Assembly: GCA_002315325.1 (NCBI GenBank)
Contig: DCGU01000056.1
Location: 8,973 to 20,528, forward strand
Reading direction: 5' to 3'
From: Clostridiales bacterium UBA1770
GTDB taxonomy: Bacteria; Bacillota; Clostridia; Oscillospirales; CAG-272
DNA length: 11,556 nt
This document shows, piece by piece, positions 1 through 7,081 of the stretch (position 1 is its first letter; each line of letters opens with the position of its first letter). A model generated the notes under the pieces. It did no database searches, was not told where the DNA came from, and worked only from the letters and a program-made list of their open reading frames with translations. Position numbers and translations under genes: made by a program.

Positions 1-772
1 TACCGGTACCGGAAATACCCTGCAGCAGAATCATCTTGGTGGATGCCAGGCCGGCAATCATCAAACGAATGATTTTAATTTCATAGAACAGGTGGGAGTG
101 AGAGCAGGCAAAATTACGGATATCCTCGCACATCTCGGCCAGCGACATATTCTCCACGTAGTCGGGACGGGTATAATATTCGTATTTTTCATCCACGGCA
201 GACAGACGGAAGAAACGTTTGGGCATACCGACAGCGGGACCCTCGTCCTTCTTTTCGCCGCCCGGGCCGACGGGCATATCGTTGCCGTCCAGCTCGGTGC
301 CCTCGGTGCCGTCCGCAGAGGACAACACGGCCTCGGCCGCAGCTTCGCCGTCTTCGGCGGCAATGGCGGCGCGAATTTCAGCGGGCGTCATGGAACCGCC
401 GAACTTGAGCGCCATAATACGTTCGTTTTCTTTGGTGACACGCGCTACGTCGCGGGACAGGTCGGCAATTTCCTCCAGCAAATCTTCGGAACCGACCATG
501 GATTTGCGGAAGCGGACGTATTTACGAATGAGCAGAACCAGCAGGAAAATCAGGGCTGCCCAGAATGCGTATACCAAAAGGAACGCCAAAATGGAGAAAA
601 TCCAGCTGATGGCGCCGAAATTATCGTTACTGCCGGCATTCTTCAGCAGCTTAAAATATTCCGGGAAGTTAAAGATTTGGAAAATACCCAGGAAGAAGTT
701 GGAAATGGATTTCCAAACGCCACCGAACATGGTGGTTAAGAACTTAAAGAAGAAGTCTAAAAAGCCTTCCAT
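1..772 (-). CDS. Membrane-anchored P-loop (AAA/McrB-like) ATPase, N-terminal part, cut by window edge
   Basis: An open frame runs from the ATG at 772-770 to the window edge, giving 257 complete codons with no stop. A purine-rich AGGGGG lies about 7 bases before the ATG. Residues 1-45 are aromatic and amphipathic (MEGFLDFFFKFL...). Residues about 54-83 form a strong transmembrane segment followed by basic RKYVRFRK. Residues 95-125 look helical and charged. Residues 150-182 are an acidic, glycine-rich, probably disordered linker. Residues 185-257 resemble the lead-in to a nucleotide-binding domain and end in ILLQGISGTG, the start of a Walker A motif whose Lys-Ser/Thr would lie just outside. This wording of the P-loop is typical of McrB-like AAA ATPases in Clostridia, but here the N-terminus is a membrane anchor and not a DNA-binding domain. 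It lies 229 bases downstream of the signal peptidase gene on the same strand. The Walker A call is firm. The McrB-like family and the function are inference, because the catalytic part is missing. Confidence 0.8.
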   Translation of the reverse strand, partial: MEGFLDFFFKFLTTMFGGVWKSISNFFLGIFQIFNFPEYFKLLKNAGSNDNFGAISWIFSILAFLLVYAFWAALIFLLVLLIRKYVRFRKSMVGSEDLLEEIADLSRDVARVTKENERIMALKFGGSMTPAEIRAAIAAEDGEAAAEAVLSSADGTEGTELDGNDMPVGPGGEKKDEGPAVGMPKRFFRLSAVDEKYEYYTRPDYVENMSLAEMCEDIRNFACSHSHLFYEIKIIRLMIAGLASTKMILLQGISGTG

Positions 773-893
773 AGTGAACCCCCTGTTGAAAAACCCAATG
801 ACAACGCGAAAACCAAAGGGCGTAAATTATCTTCGTGCAGTTTCGCGGGCAGGCGAAAAGCACGAGTGAGTGCCGACACGGCGCCCGGGAAGC

Positions 894-919
894 GGGATTT
901 TGACGGCAATCAAAATCCC
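894..919 (-). other. Perfect 10-bp hairpin between the signal peptidase and ATPase genes
   Basis: GGGATTTTGA (894-903) pairs perfectly with TCAAAATCCC (910-919) around the 6-base loop CGGCAA. It lies in the 229-base gap after the signal peptidase gene. On the minus strand it is not followed by a run of T, so it is a weak candidate for an intrinsic terminator. It could instead be an mRNA-stabilising or processing stem. Confidence 0.6.
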
Positions 920-937
920 CCATTGTACGCAAAACCC

Positions 938-982
938 GCCGTCGGCAAACGGCAGGATTTCACGTTGCGCGCCAAACGGCGC
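938..982 (-). other. Two short hairpins just downstream of the signal peptidase stop
   Basis: GCCGT (938-942) pairs with ACGGC (949-953) around a loop CGGCAA, the same loop as the 894-919 hairpin. GCGCC (969-973) pairs with GGCGC (978-982) around AAAC. The second stem begins about 19 bases after the signal peptidase stop codon. Neither has a T-run, so termination is uncertain. Confidence 0.45.
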
Positions 983-1001
983 TATGATGGCAATGCAAAG
1001 A

Positions 1002-1751
1002 TTACTCGGTTTTATTTTCGTCGGACGGTGTCTCGGCGGCAGGCGCGGCCTGTGCGGCAGCCTGTGCGGCAGCCTGCTGGCGCAGGTATTCCTCGACGGC
1101 GAGACGTTTGATTTCTTCCTCGTCCTCGGCCGTAATCTGCTTCTTACCCTCGTTGCGAATCTTGTTCACGGCGCGAACGAAATAGATGATTTCGTAAGCG
1201 AACACCAAGAGCAGCGGTACAACGACGCAGCAAAGGAAGCCGGTGGACGTATACAGGAAGGTGAATACGTTACCGATATTCTTAATGATTTTGCCGTTCC
1301 AAACGCAGACAACGTTCATCGGGCTGACAATTCTATAGTCGCTCAAAGCCTCGTTATCACCCTGCGTGCGGTAACCGTTTACTCTGCCTTCATCATCCGT
1401 TAATACCTCGATGATACGGTGCGAGTTCAGGTCGTCCTTTTCGTCCCCGTTGACGTCGGCAATGACGAAGGAAATAACGTCGCCGACCTGCAATTCATAT
1501 CTTTCTTCACCGGACACGGCGTCGCCGATGATCATATCGCCGGGATTAAACGTGGGCGACATGGAGTCGGTAATGACGCTCAAATAGCACTTACCGCCGA
1601 TGACGGGCGCGCCGTCGGCATTGTTCGTGCAGGCAAAGACGTAGACCGTGACGACAACGGCCAGGGCGACAAACACCCAAACCAGCGTCGTAACGACGAC
1701 GTCAATCACCTTTTTCGCGGTGGATTTCTTTTTTACGTTTGCGTTTTCCAT
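1002..1751 (-). CDS. sipW: SipW-type (ER-type) signal peptidase I
   Basis: A 249-residue membrane serine protease that removes signal peptides from exported proteins at the outer face of the membrane. Residues 17-40 form an N-terminal transmembrane anchor. The nucleophile motif is TDSMSPTFNPGD (61-72), with Ser63 the predicted catalytic serine. SHRI (110-113) supplies His111, which replaces the lysine of ordinary bacterial LepB; this Ser-His pair marks the SipW/eukaryote-like subfamily. The downstream motif TQGDNE (129-134) and Asp138 fit the conserved acidic box. A second transmembrane segment spans about 167-192. The tail (200-249) is charged and ends in an Ala/Gln-rich stretch encoded by 12-base repeats, then an acidic end. 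The ATG has GGAAAGGAAA about 9 bases upstream and a consensus promoter. Family members process biofilm-matrix substrates such as TasA; no such substrate is visible here. The gene symbol is by family resemblance. Confidence 0.9.
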   Translation of the reverse strand: MENANVKKKSTAKKVIDVVVTTLVWVFVALAVVVTVYVFACTNNADGAPVIGGKCYLSVITDSMSPTFNPGDMIIGDAVSGEERYELQVGDVISFVIADVNGDEKDDLNSHRIIEVLTDDEGRVNGYRTQGDNEALSDYRIVSPMNVVCVWNGKIIKNIGNVFTFLYTSTGFLCCVVVPLLLVFAYEIIYFVRAVNKIRNEGKKQITAEDEEEIKRLAVEEYLRQQAAAQAAAQAAPAAETPSDENKTE

Positions 1752-1820
1752 GGATTTCGTTTCCTTTCCATTTCATTCGCAGGGGCAAAATACCCCCGTC
1801 GAAACATAGAATACATTGTA

Positions 1821-1849
1821 ATTATAGCAAAGTGTTTTCTTAATGTCAA
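1821..1849 (-). promoter_or_regulatory. Sigma-A promoter for the signal peptidase gene
   Basis: On the minus strand, TTGACA (1849-1844) and TATAAT (1826-1821) are separated by exactly 17 bases, and TGC precedes the -10 (extended -10). It lies about 70 bases before the ATG at 1751. Both hexamers match consensus perfectly. Confidence 0.9.
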
Positions 1850-1930
1850 TTATTTATAAAGAAAATACTGTCCCGAAACCGCCTGTCGCACGTTTTGCGG
1901 GGGAATCGGGGGAAATACGTACGACAAAGT

Positions 1931-1968
1931 GACGTAGGTGATTGCACAATCGGGCAATCACCTACGTC
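1931..1968. repeat. Perfect 15-bp inverted repeat
   Basis: GACGTAGGTGATTGC (1931-1945) pairs perfectly with GCAATCACCTACGTC (1954-1968) around the 8-base loop ACAATCGG. No T-run follows on either strand. It is directly followed by a segment (1965-1992) whose reverse complement resembles 7352-7376, so it is probably part of a dispersed hairpin-repeat family and not a dedicated terminator. Confidence 0.8.
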
Positions 1969-2020
1969 GGGATTGCGACAGCAAGACCGGGGACGCACAG
2001 CACCTTCAGTGAATGATGTT

Positions 2021-2058
2021 TGCCTGCAGGCAGTCACAAGTGACGTTGCCGTTGGCAA
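2021..2058. repeat. Three consecutive short palindromes (repeat remnant)
   Basis: TGCCTGCAGGCA (2021-2032) is a perfect palindrome. GTCAC/GTGAC follows (2033-2037 with 2040-2044), then TTGCC/GGCAA (2046-2050 with 2054-2058). Three abutting hairpins without a gene resemble the degenerate miniature repeats common in gut Clostridia. This family assignment is inference. Confidence 0.55.
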
Positions 2059-2100
2059 TGTAACTCAAAGCCTCCCCTGCTCGCAATGCTCGCATGGGCA

Positions 2101-2129
2101 TTGATTTACCTTTTAATTCGTGCTATAAT
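2101..2129 (+). promoter_or_regulatory. Sigma-A promoter for the acyltransferase operon
   Basis: TTGATT (2101-2106) and TATAAT (2124-2129) are separated by 17 bases, with TGC before the -10. A strong AAGGAGG (2148-2154) follows, 11 bases before the ATG at 2166. It likely drives the acyltransferase-DHHW pair and perhaps the folate genes, since no terminator is evident between them. Confidence 0.88.
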
Positions 2130-2165
2130 TAATCTAACTTTTCAAAAAAGGAGGCGGGCGGCGAT

Positions 2166-3611
2166 ATGGTCTTTTCAGAGCTGATTTTTCTGTTCGGATT
2201 TTTCGTTTTATCCTCGCTTGCCGTCCTGCTCACCCGGCGGCTGACGCACAGTCTGCGTGCCGAAAACGCCGTATTACTCCTGTCTTCCCTGCTCTTCTAC
2301 GCCTGGGGCGGGCCGCTTTTGGTCCTTTTGCTGGTCGGTATGACGCTGATTTGCTATTTCGGCGCCATGCTTTGCGAACTTGCCCTTGACGAGAAGACGC
2401 AGCGCACCGTTTTCATCGTCACCATCGCTGCGGCGCTGGGGCTGCTCGGCTTTTTCAAATACACCAATCTGCTCACGTCCACGGTTTGCGCGATTTTCGG
2501 CCGTACGGGCGGTACGAACATCGTGCTGCCGATCGGCATTTCCTTTTACACCTTCCAGCTCATTTCCTACGTGGCCGACGTCAAGCGGGGACAGGTTAGG
2601 GCGCAGCGCAACTTTGCCGTGCTTTTGCTGTACGCATCGCTGTTCCACCAATGTATCGCGGGCCCCATCGTACGCTACAGCGACGTGGAGCAGGAAATCC
2701 TGCACCGCGCGGTCGACGAGGCGGAAATCTCCCGCGGCATTACGCGGTTTGCAACGGGTTTGTGCAAAAAGGCACTGCTCGCCAACGGCTGTGCCGCCCT
2801 GTGCGAAACGCTGCTCCCCATGGACGCCGCACTGTTACCCACGTTGTCATCTCTGGGCGTAGCCCTGGGCGGACTGTGCTACACGCTGCAGATTTATTTG
2901 GACTTTTCGGCCTACTCCGATATGGCCATCGGCATGGGGCTGATGACGGGATTCCATTACCGCGAGAACTTTAATTTCCCCTATCTGTGCACCTCAATCA
3001 CCGATTTCTGGCGGCGGTGGCACATTTCGCTGTCGTCCTTCTTCCGTGATTACGTCTACATTCCCCTGGGCGGCAGCCGCGTACCGGCACCGCGCCATCT
3101 GTTCAATCTTTTCGCCGTATGGGCCCTGACGGGGCTGTGGCACGGCGCCTCCTGGAACTACCTGCTGTGGGGTCTGTACTTCTTCGTCTTCCTGGTTGCC
3201 GAAAAATACGTTCTTGACCCTGTCAAAGAGGACGAAATCGACGGGCTCGGCCGGGTCCTGCGGCGCATTTATGCGCTGGGCGTCGTCTATTTCGGCTGGT
3301 TTTTGTTCCGCTATGAAGACCTGTCGCTGTTGGGACCGACGCTGGGTGCCCTTTTCGGTGCCAACGATGCCTCGTGCGCGAGCGCGTTGACGATTCTGGG
3401 CAGCAACTGGATCTTTTTGGCAATCTGCATTCTCTGCTGCACGCCGGCGTTGTACCGTCTGCACGATCAGTGCGCGGCGCGTTTTGACAGCGAGCGCGGC
3501 AGGACCGTATTGGCCGCAGCGGAAATCGCCATGCCCGTGATATTGCTGTTTTTATCGGTGACGGCCCTGGTGGGCGACACCTACAACCCGTTCCTGTATT
3601 TACGTTTTTAA
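2166..3611 (+). CDS. MBOAT-family membrane-bound O-acyltransferase (AlgI-like)
   Basis: A 481-residue polytopic membrane protein with roughly ten or more hydrophobic segments, close to the usual AlgI length. It carries the family landmarks in order: LPIGISFYTFQ (121-131), a QIYLDFSAYSDMAIG stretch (242-256), DFWRRWHISLSSFFRDYVYIPLGG (280-303) and LTGLWHGASW (321-330), where His326 is the invariant catalytic histidine. AlgI-type enzymes move acetyl groups from a cytoplasmic donor across the membrane for transfer to extracellular polysaccharide or cell-wall glycan. The next gene, a DHHW protein 14 bases downstream, is the standard periplasmic or surface partner. The start is well set by AAGGAGG at 2148-2154. 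The acceptor glycan cannot be deduced, as no glycosyltransferase or polymer gene lies in the window. Confidence 0.93.
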   Translation: MVFSELIFLFGFFVLSSLAVLLTRRLTHSLRAENAVLLLSSLLFYAWGGPLLVLLLVGMTLICYFGAMLCELALDEKTQRTVFIVTIAAALGLLGFFKYTNLLTSTVCAIFGRTGGTNIVLPIGISFYTFQLISYVADVKRGQVRAQRNFAVLLLYASLFHQCIAGPIVRYSDVEQEILHRAVDEAEISRGITRFATGLCKKALLANGCAALCETLLPMDAALLPTLSSLGVALGGLCYTLQIYLDFSAYSDMAIGMGLMTGFHYRENFNFPYLCTSITDFWRRWHISLSSFFRDYVYIPLGGSRVPAPRHLFNLFAVWALTGLWHGASWNYLLWGLYFFVFLVAEKYVLDPVKEDEIDGLGRVLRRIYALGVVYFGWFLFRYEDLSLLGPTLGALFGANDASCASALTILGSNWIFLAICILCCTPALYRLHDQCAARFDSERGRTVLAAAEIAMPVILLFLSVTALVGDTYNPFLYLRF

Positions 3612-3625
3612 TTTGAACGATAGCG

Positions 3626-4939
3626 ATGATGAACGAACAAAATAAAGACAAATTGAAAATACGCATTTTTGCCGGTGTGATGATGGCGGGCGCCGTTCTG
3701 GGCCTGCTCCTTTTCCTGCGGCCGACGGTATCGGCGCGTGAAAAGCGGGTATTGACGAAGTTCCCGACGTCGAGCGAAACCGACGTGCTGGACGGCTCCT
3801 TCTTTGCGGCCGTGGAAAAATGGTACGCCGACACCTACCCGGGGCGCGATTTCTTTACCGGGTTTTACCACACGCTGCAAGGGCTGTGGGGCACTTCCCG
3901 CGTCCAATCGACGGACAGCGGCAAATCCGACGACATCCCGACGGATATCCCCGACGTCCCCGACACCCCGGACACGCCCGATACCCCGGACGATCCTGCT
4001 GAACAAGAGGGGGAAACCGTTGGCGGCTTTTTGCTCATCGGCGACACAGCCTACGAGAAGTACTATTTCAGTCAGGATAATTCCCTGCGTTACGCCGCTT
4101 TAATTGCCAAGGCCCAAACGCTGCTGGGCGACGACGCGACGGTATACGATTTGGTGGTGCCGTTGTCCTACGCCGTCAACCTGAACGAGAAAACCCGCGC
4201 TAAATACAATTTGACCGATATCGGCGCCGCAACCGACTTCATCTACGCCGCTATAGCCAAGAAAAACGCCGGCGTCGTGACGGTACCCGTATTGGCAGCA
4301 TTGCAGGCGCACAACGACGAGTACGTCTATTTCCGTACCGACCATCATTGGACGCAGCGCGGCGCTTACTACGCCTATGCGGCATTCTGTGAGGCGGCCG
4401 GCATTACGGCGAGCAAGCTGACAGACTATACCGACGTGCGCGCGTTCGAAGGTTTCCTCGGCACGTTATACGCCGACACGGGCGAACCCGCCGCCATGAA
4501 GAAGAACCCCGACGTGGTGGAAGCGTACGTACCGCGCGGCACCAACCGCATTGAGCTTTACGATGCCGACGGCAATAAGACGATATATTCCACCGGTGTC
4601 GTTCAAATCAAGACCGACACGATTTTCCAAGCCGCCGGTTCCAAATACAACTGCTTTATTATGGGTGACAACGCCCTGTCCGTCATTCACAACGACAATA
4701 TTGCCGCCGACCGTGCCGGCACGTCCATCGTACTGGTCAAGGAATCTTTCGGCAATGCGTTTGCCCCGTTCCTGGTTGACAGTTACGAGTACGTGTACGT
4801 CATTGACTACCGTTATTACAAGGGGACGCTGACCGATTTCGTATCGACGCACAACGTGGATACCGTACTGTTTGTCAACAACGCCGTCGCAACGTCGGCC
4901 TCGGCACGGCTGAACGAGATGGACAAATTCATTCAATAA
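3626..4939 (+). CDS. DHHW-family SGNH-like protein (AlgJ/AlgX-like acetylation partner)
   Basis: A 437-residue exported protein with a basic N-terminus and one transmembrane or uncleaved signal segment (about 12-31). YFRTDHHWTQRGAYYAY (235-251) is the DHHW signature; Asp239 and His241 align in concept with the Asp-x-His pair of AlgX/AlgJ. Lys-Glu-Ser-Phe-Gly-Asn (372-377) offers Ser374 as the likely nucleophile, completing a Ser-His-Asp triad (inferred by analogy). Residues 105-124 form a Pro-Asp-Thr repeat linker between the N-terminal part and the SGNH-like domain (from about 133). The predicted role is final transfer of acetyl groups outside the membrane to a surface glycan, supplied by the upstream MBOAT protein. 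No good ribosome binding site precedes the ATG at 3626; with only 14 bases after the previous stop, translational coupling is likely. ATG at 3629 is an equivalent alternative start. Confidence 0.87.
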   Translation: MMNEQNKDKLKIRIFAGVMMAGAVLGLLLFLRPTVSAREKRVLTKFPTSSETDVLDGSFFAAVEKWYADTYPGRDFFTGFYHTLQGLWGTSRVQSTDSGKSDDIPTDIPDVPDTPDTPDTPDDPAEQEGETVGGFLLIGDTAYEKYYFSQDNSLRYAALIAKAQTLLGDDATVYDLVVPLSYAVNLNEKTRAKYNLTDIGAATDFIYAAIAKKNAGVVTVPVLAALQAHNDEYVYFRTDHHWTQRGAYYAYAAFCEAAGITASKLTDYTDVRAFEGFLGTLYADTGEPAAMKKNPDVVEAYVPRGTNRIELYDADGNKTIYSTGVVQIKTDTIFQAAGSKYNCFIMGDNALSVIHNDNIAADRAGTSIVLVKESFGNAFAPFLVDSYEYVYVIDYRYYKGTLTDFVSTHNVDTVLFVNNAVATSASARLNEMDKFIQ

Positions 4940-4979
4940 TAAAGAAACCGTCCGACAGAAGTATTCATCACAAAAAAAC

Positions 4980-4994
4980 GTGCACTGCATGCAC
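4980..4994 (+). other. Small hairpin before the folT ribosome binding site
   Basis: GTGCA (4980-4984) pairs with TGCAC (4990-4994) around CTGCA, just upstream of AAGGAG (4995-5000). The 74-base gap between the DHHW gene and folT holds no promoter or terminator that I can recognise. The stem may be incidental. Confidence 0.35.
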
Positions 4995-5013
4995 AAGGAG
5001 AAAGCATTATCGT

Positions 5014-5613
5014 ATGGCTTCACCGCAAAACGAACGACAACAGAATAAACGTTTGGACACAGCCAAGCAGGATTTGCGTCTGTTCGGCAACGTGCGCGTA
5101 TTATGCGCAGCGGCGATGCTGGCAGCCCTATCCTTCGTATTGGCGTACTTGGCCAAATTGCTGCAGGGTGCCAACCCCATCCGCTTTACCGTGGAGTGCA
5201 TGCCGATCATACTGGGCGGTATGACGTTCGGCCCGTTAATCGGTGCCGCCATCGGCTGCTGTGCGGACCTGTTGTCCTGCCTGGCCGCGGGACAAAGCGT
5301 CAACCCCTTAATCACGTTATGCGTCGTTTATATCGGGTTGGCCGCCGGTATTGCGGGGCGCTACGTTGTACGCAAACCGGGGCTGTGCCGCATCCTATTG
5401 ACCGAAATCATCTGCCACGTACCCGGCTCCATGATGATGAAATCCCTGGCGCTGCGTGCCTGGGGGTATGCTTGGGGCGTGCTGGTATGGCGTATTCCCG
5501 TTTATTGCGGCATCATTGCCGCGGAATCCGCCCTGTTATTTATTATATTGAAGCAAAAATCGATTCGAAACGAAATTGAGGCGATATATCGCAATGACCG
5601 CACCAAAAAATAA
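5014..5613 (+). CDS. folT: ECF transporter S component, folate family (FolT)
   Basis: A 199-residue integral membrane substrate-binding subunit with about six hydrophobic segments between residues 30 and 185, the usual size for ECF S components. It would bind folate and dock on a shared energy-coupling module (EcfA, EcfA', EcfT) encoded elsewhere. The Gly/Pro-rich run with MPIILGGMTFGPLIGAAIG (65-83), followed by Ala-Asp-Leu-Leu, is characteristic of FolT and relatives. The following gene, folC, overlaps it and supports folate as substrate. AAGGAG (4995-5000) lies 13 bases before the ATG, a little long. The first about 28 residues are hydrophilic and cytoplasmic. The S-component call is firm; folate specificity rests on sequence resemblance plus the folC neighbour. 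Confidence 0.85.
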   Translation: MASPQNERQQNKRLDTAKQDLRLFGNVRVLCAAAMLAALSFVLAYLAKLLQGANPIRFTVECMPIILGGMTFGPLIGAAIGCCADLLSCLAAGQSVNPLITLCVVYIGLAAGIAGRYVVRKPGLCRILLTEIICHVPGSMMMKSLALRAWGYAWGVLVWRIPVYCGIIAAESALLFIILKQKSIRNEIEAIYRNDRTKK

Positions 5614-6931
5614 CGCACAAAATCATATCGTGCCAATGACCTACGAAGAGGCGCTGACCTTTATCCACGGCGTCAACTGGCAATGGTGCAAGCCCGGCCT
5701 GGAACGCATCCGGGCCCTGTTGCACGCGCTGGGCGACCCGCAGGACAAGCTGCAATTCGTCCATATTGCCGGCACCAACGGTAAGGGCTCGACGTGTGCC
5801 ATGACGGAATCCATTCTACGCGCCGCCGGGTACAAAACGGGATTATATACCTCGCCCTACATTTGGCGCTTTAACGAGCGCATGGCCGTTATGGGGCAGC
5901 CGATCGATGACGACACCCTGGCCGCCCTGTGCACCGAGGTCAAGCCCATCGCCGACGCCATGGTTGACAAACCGACGGAGTTCGAGTTGATTACCGCCAT
6001 CGGCATGTTGTATTTTTACCGCGAGCAGTGCGACGTCGTCGTATTGGAAGTGGGACTGGGCGGGCGCCTTGACGCGACGAACGTCATCAAGGATCCCATT
6101 GCCTGCGCCGTTACGGGCATTTCCCTGGACCACACTGCCATTTTGGGCAACACGCTCGGCGCCATTGCCGGGGAAAAGGCCGGTATTTTAAAGCCCGGCG
6201 TGCCCGCCGTGTTCGGCGGCGACAAAACGCAGGACGAGGCATACGACGTCATCAGTGCGCGGGCAAATGAACTGGGATGCACGCTGGCGCGCGTCAACCA
6301 CGACGAGCTGACGGTGCACAAAGCGGTGCTGGGCGAGTGCGTATTCAGTTACAAAGATTGGAAAAACGTCACCATTCATTTGTCGGGCACCTATCAGCCC
6401 CACAATGCCGCAACGGTATTGGAACTCGTCGGTGCTATGCGTGCCCGCGGGTTGAAAATCACTGATGAAGACGTATACCGGGGGATGGCCAATGCCGAAT
6501 GGCGGGGACGCTTTGAGGTATTATCCAAAGATCCCACGCTGATCTTCGACGGCTCCCACAACCCGGAGGGCATTGCCGCCGCCGTGGAGGCGATTCGCCA
6601 TTATTATCCAAACCAAAAGATTTTATTGGTCACCGGTGTGATGCGTGACAAAGATTATCACGCCATGGCAGCGTCGCTCGCGCCGCTGTGTGCCGCCGTG
6701 TTCACGCTGGCACCGGACAACCCCTCGCGCGCCCTGCCGGCGGACATACTTGCCGAAACCTATCGTAAAGAAGGCGTAGAAGCCGCAGGCTTTGCAACGG
6801 CAGACGAAGCCGTTGCTGCCGCAATGGCACGCGCACGTAAGGACAACTTGCCTGTTTTTGCATTGGGATCATTGTATATGTATGGGCAGATTAAAACAGC
6901 CCATTCGCGCCTCGCGCAAATGGACTGTTGA
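5594..6931 (+). CDS. folC: Bifunctional folylpolyglutamate synthase / dihydrofolate synthase
   Basis: A 445-residue cytoplasmic ATP-dependent ligase that adds glutamate to folates (and to dihydropteroate in bifunctional members), trapping them in the cell. Motifs in order: AGTNGKGST P-loop (59-67), LEVGLGGRLDATN (151-163), DHTAILG (179-185), GEKAGI (193-198) with the lysine usually carbamylated for metal binding, WRGRFE (303-308) and FDGSHNPEG (318-326) at the start of the C-terminal Mur-ligase-like domain. Length is normal. I chose the ATG at 5594, with GAGG at 5578-5581 upstream. A longer TTG start at 5576 is possible but would lack a good ribosome site; an ATG at 5636 also lacks one. The start overlaps the folT stop by 20 bases, so the two are translationally coupled. 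Uptake followed by polyglutamylation is a sensible pairing. Confidence 0.95.
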   Translation: MTAPKNNAQNHIVPMTYEEALTFIHGVNWQWCKPGLERIRALLHALGDPQDKLQFVHIAGTNGKGSTCAMTESILRAAGYKTGLYTSPYIWRFNERMAVMGQPIDDDTLAALCTEVKPIADAMVDKPTEFELITAIGMLYFYREQCDVVVLEVGLGGRLDATNVIKDPIACAVTGISLDHTAILGNTLGAIAGEKAGILKPGVPAVFGGDKTQDEAYDVISARANELGCTLARVNHDELTVHKAVLGECVFSYKDWKNVTIHLSGTYQPHNAATVLELVGAMRARGLKITDEDVYRGMANAEWRGRFEVLSKDPTLIFDGSHNPEGIAAAVEAIRHYYPNQKILLVTGVMRDKDYHAMAASLAPLCAAVFTLAPDNPSRALPADILAETYRKEGVEAAGFATADEAVAAAMARARKDNLPVFALGSLYMYGQIKTAHSRLAQMDC

Positions 6932-6956
6932 AATTCATCCTGCAAGGGTGAATTTC
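6930..6956 (+). terminator. Hairpin overlapping the folC stop, possible terminator
   Basis: GAAATTCATCC (6930-6940) pairs with GGGTGAATTTC (6946-6956), 11 pairs with one T-G wobble, around the 5-base loop TGCAA. It starts inside the folC TGA. Only a short T-rich tail follows, so termination is plausible but not certain. Confidence 0.5.
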
Positions 6957-6967
6957 GTGTTCGTGCC

Positions 6968-7014
6968 GGAACTCTAAAAGCCGCCCTCTTGAGGGAGGTG
7001 GCTTTGAAAGTTCC
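6968..7014 (+). repeat. Hairpin repeat unit A
   Basis: Nested inverted repeats: GGAACT (6968-6973) with AGTTCC (7009-7014), AAAGCC (6977-6982) with GGCTTT (7000-7005), and CCCTC (6984-6988) with GAGGG (6991-6995). Its 6977-7002 core is identical to the inverse of 7301-7326. Confidence 0.7.
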
Positions 7015-7017
7015 AAG

Positions 7018-7054
7018 GCTCCCTCCGGGAGGGAGCTGTCAGTTGTAAACTGAC
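7018..7054 (+). repeat. Double-hairpin repeat unit
   Basis: GCTCCCTC (7018-7025) pairs with GAGGGAGC (7029-7036), and GTCAGTT (7038-7044) pairs with AACTGAC (7048-7054), both perfect with 3-base loops. GAAGGAGTT follows at 7056-7064, the same ending as the neighbouring units. Confidence 0.75.
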
Positions 7055-7081
7055 TGAAGGAGTTCTCTTCGTTCTCCTTGC

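Larger units (their letters stand above)
1752..2165. other. Divergent intergenic region with two promoters and repeat mosaic
   Basis: This 414-base gap lies between the leftward signal peptidase gene and the rightward acyltransferase gene. Both ends carry strong sigma-A promoters. The middle (about 1880-2060) holds no convincing gene; open frames there lack ribosome binding sites and consist of inverted repeats. The repeat units are listed separately. Confidence 0.7.

Noticed and set aside
92..739. A 215-residue plus-strand open frame at the left end
   Set aside because: It is antisense to the ATPase frame, which has a membrane segment and Walker A start and runs unbroken for 257 codons.
870..1403. 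Plus-strand open frame opposite the signal peptidase
   Set aside because: It is a shadow of the peptidase gene with no family resemblance and no ribosome binding site.
1895..2104. A 69-residue open frame in the divergent gap
   Set aside because: It crosses the 15-bp inverted repeat and three palindromes and has no ribosome site; the mirrored minus-strand frame is equally unsupported.
4940..5013. Possible THF riboswitch before folT
   Set aside because: The 74-base gap is short and shows none of the conserved stems of that class; only a 5-bp hairpin is present.
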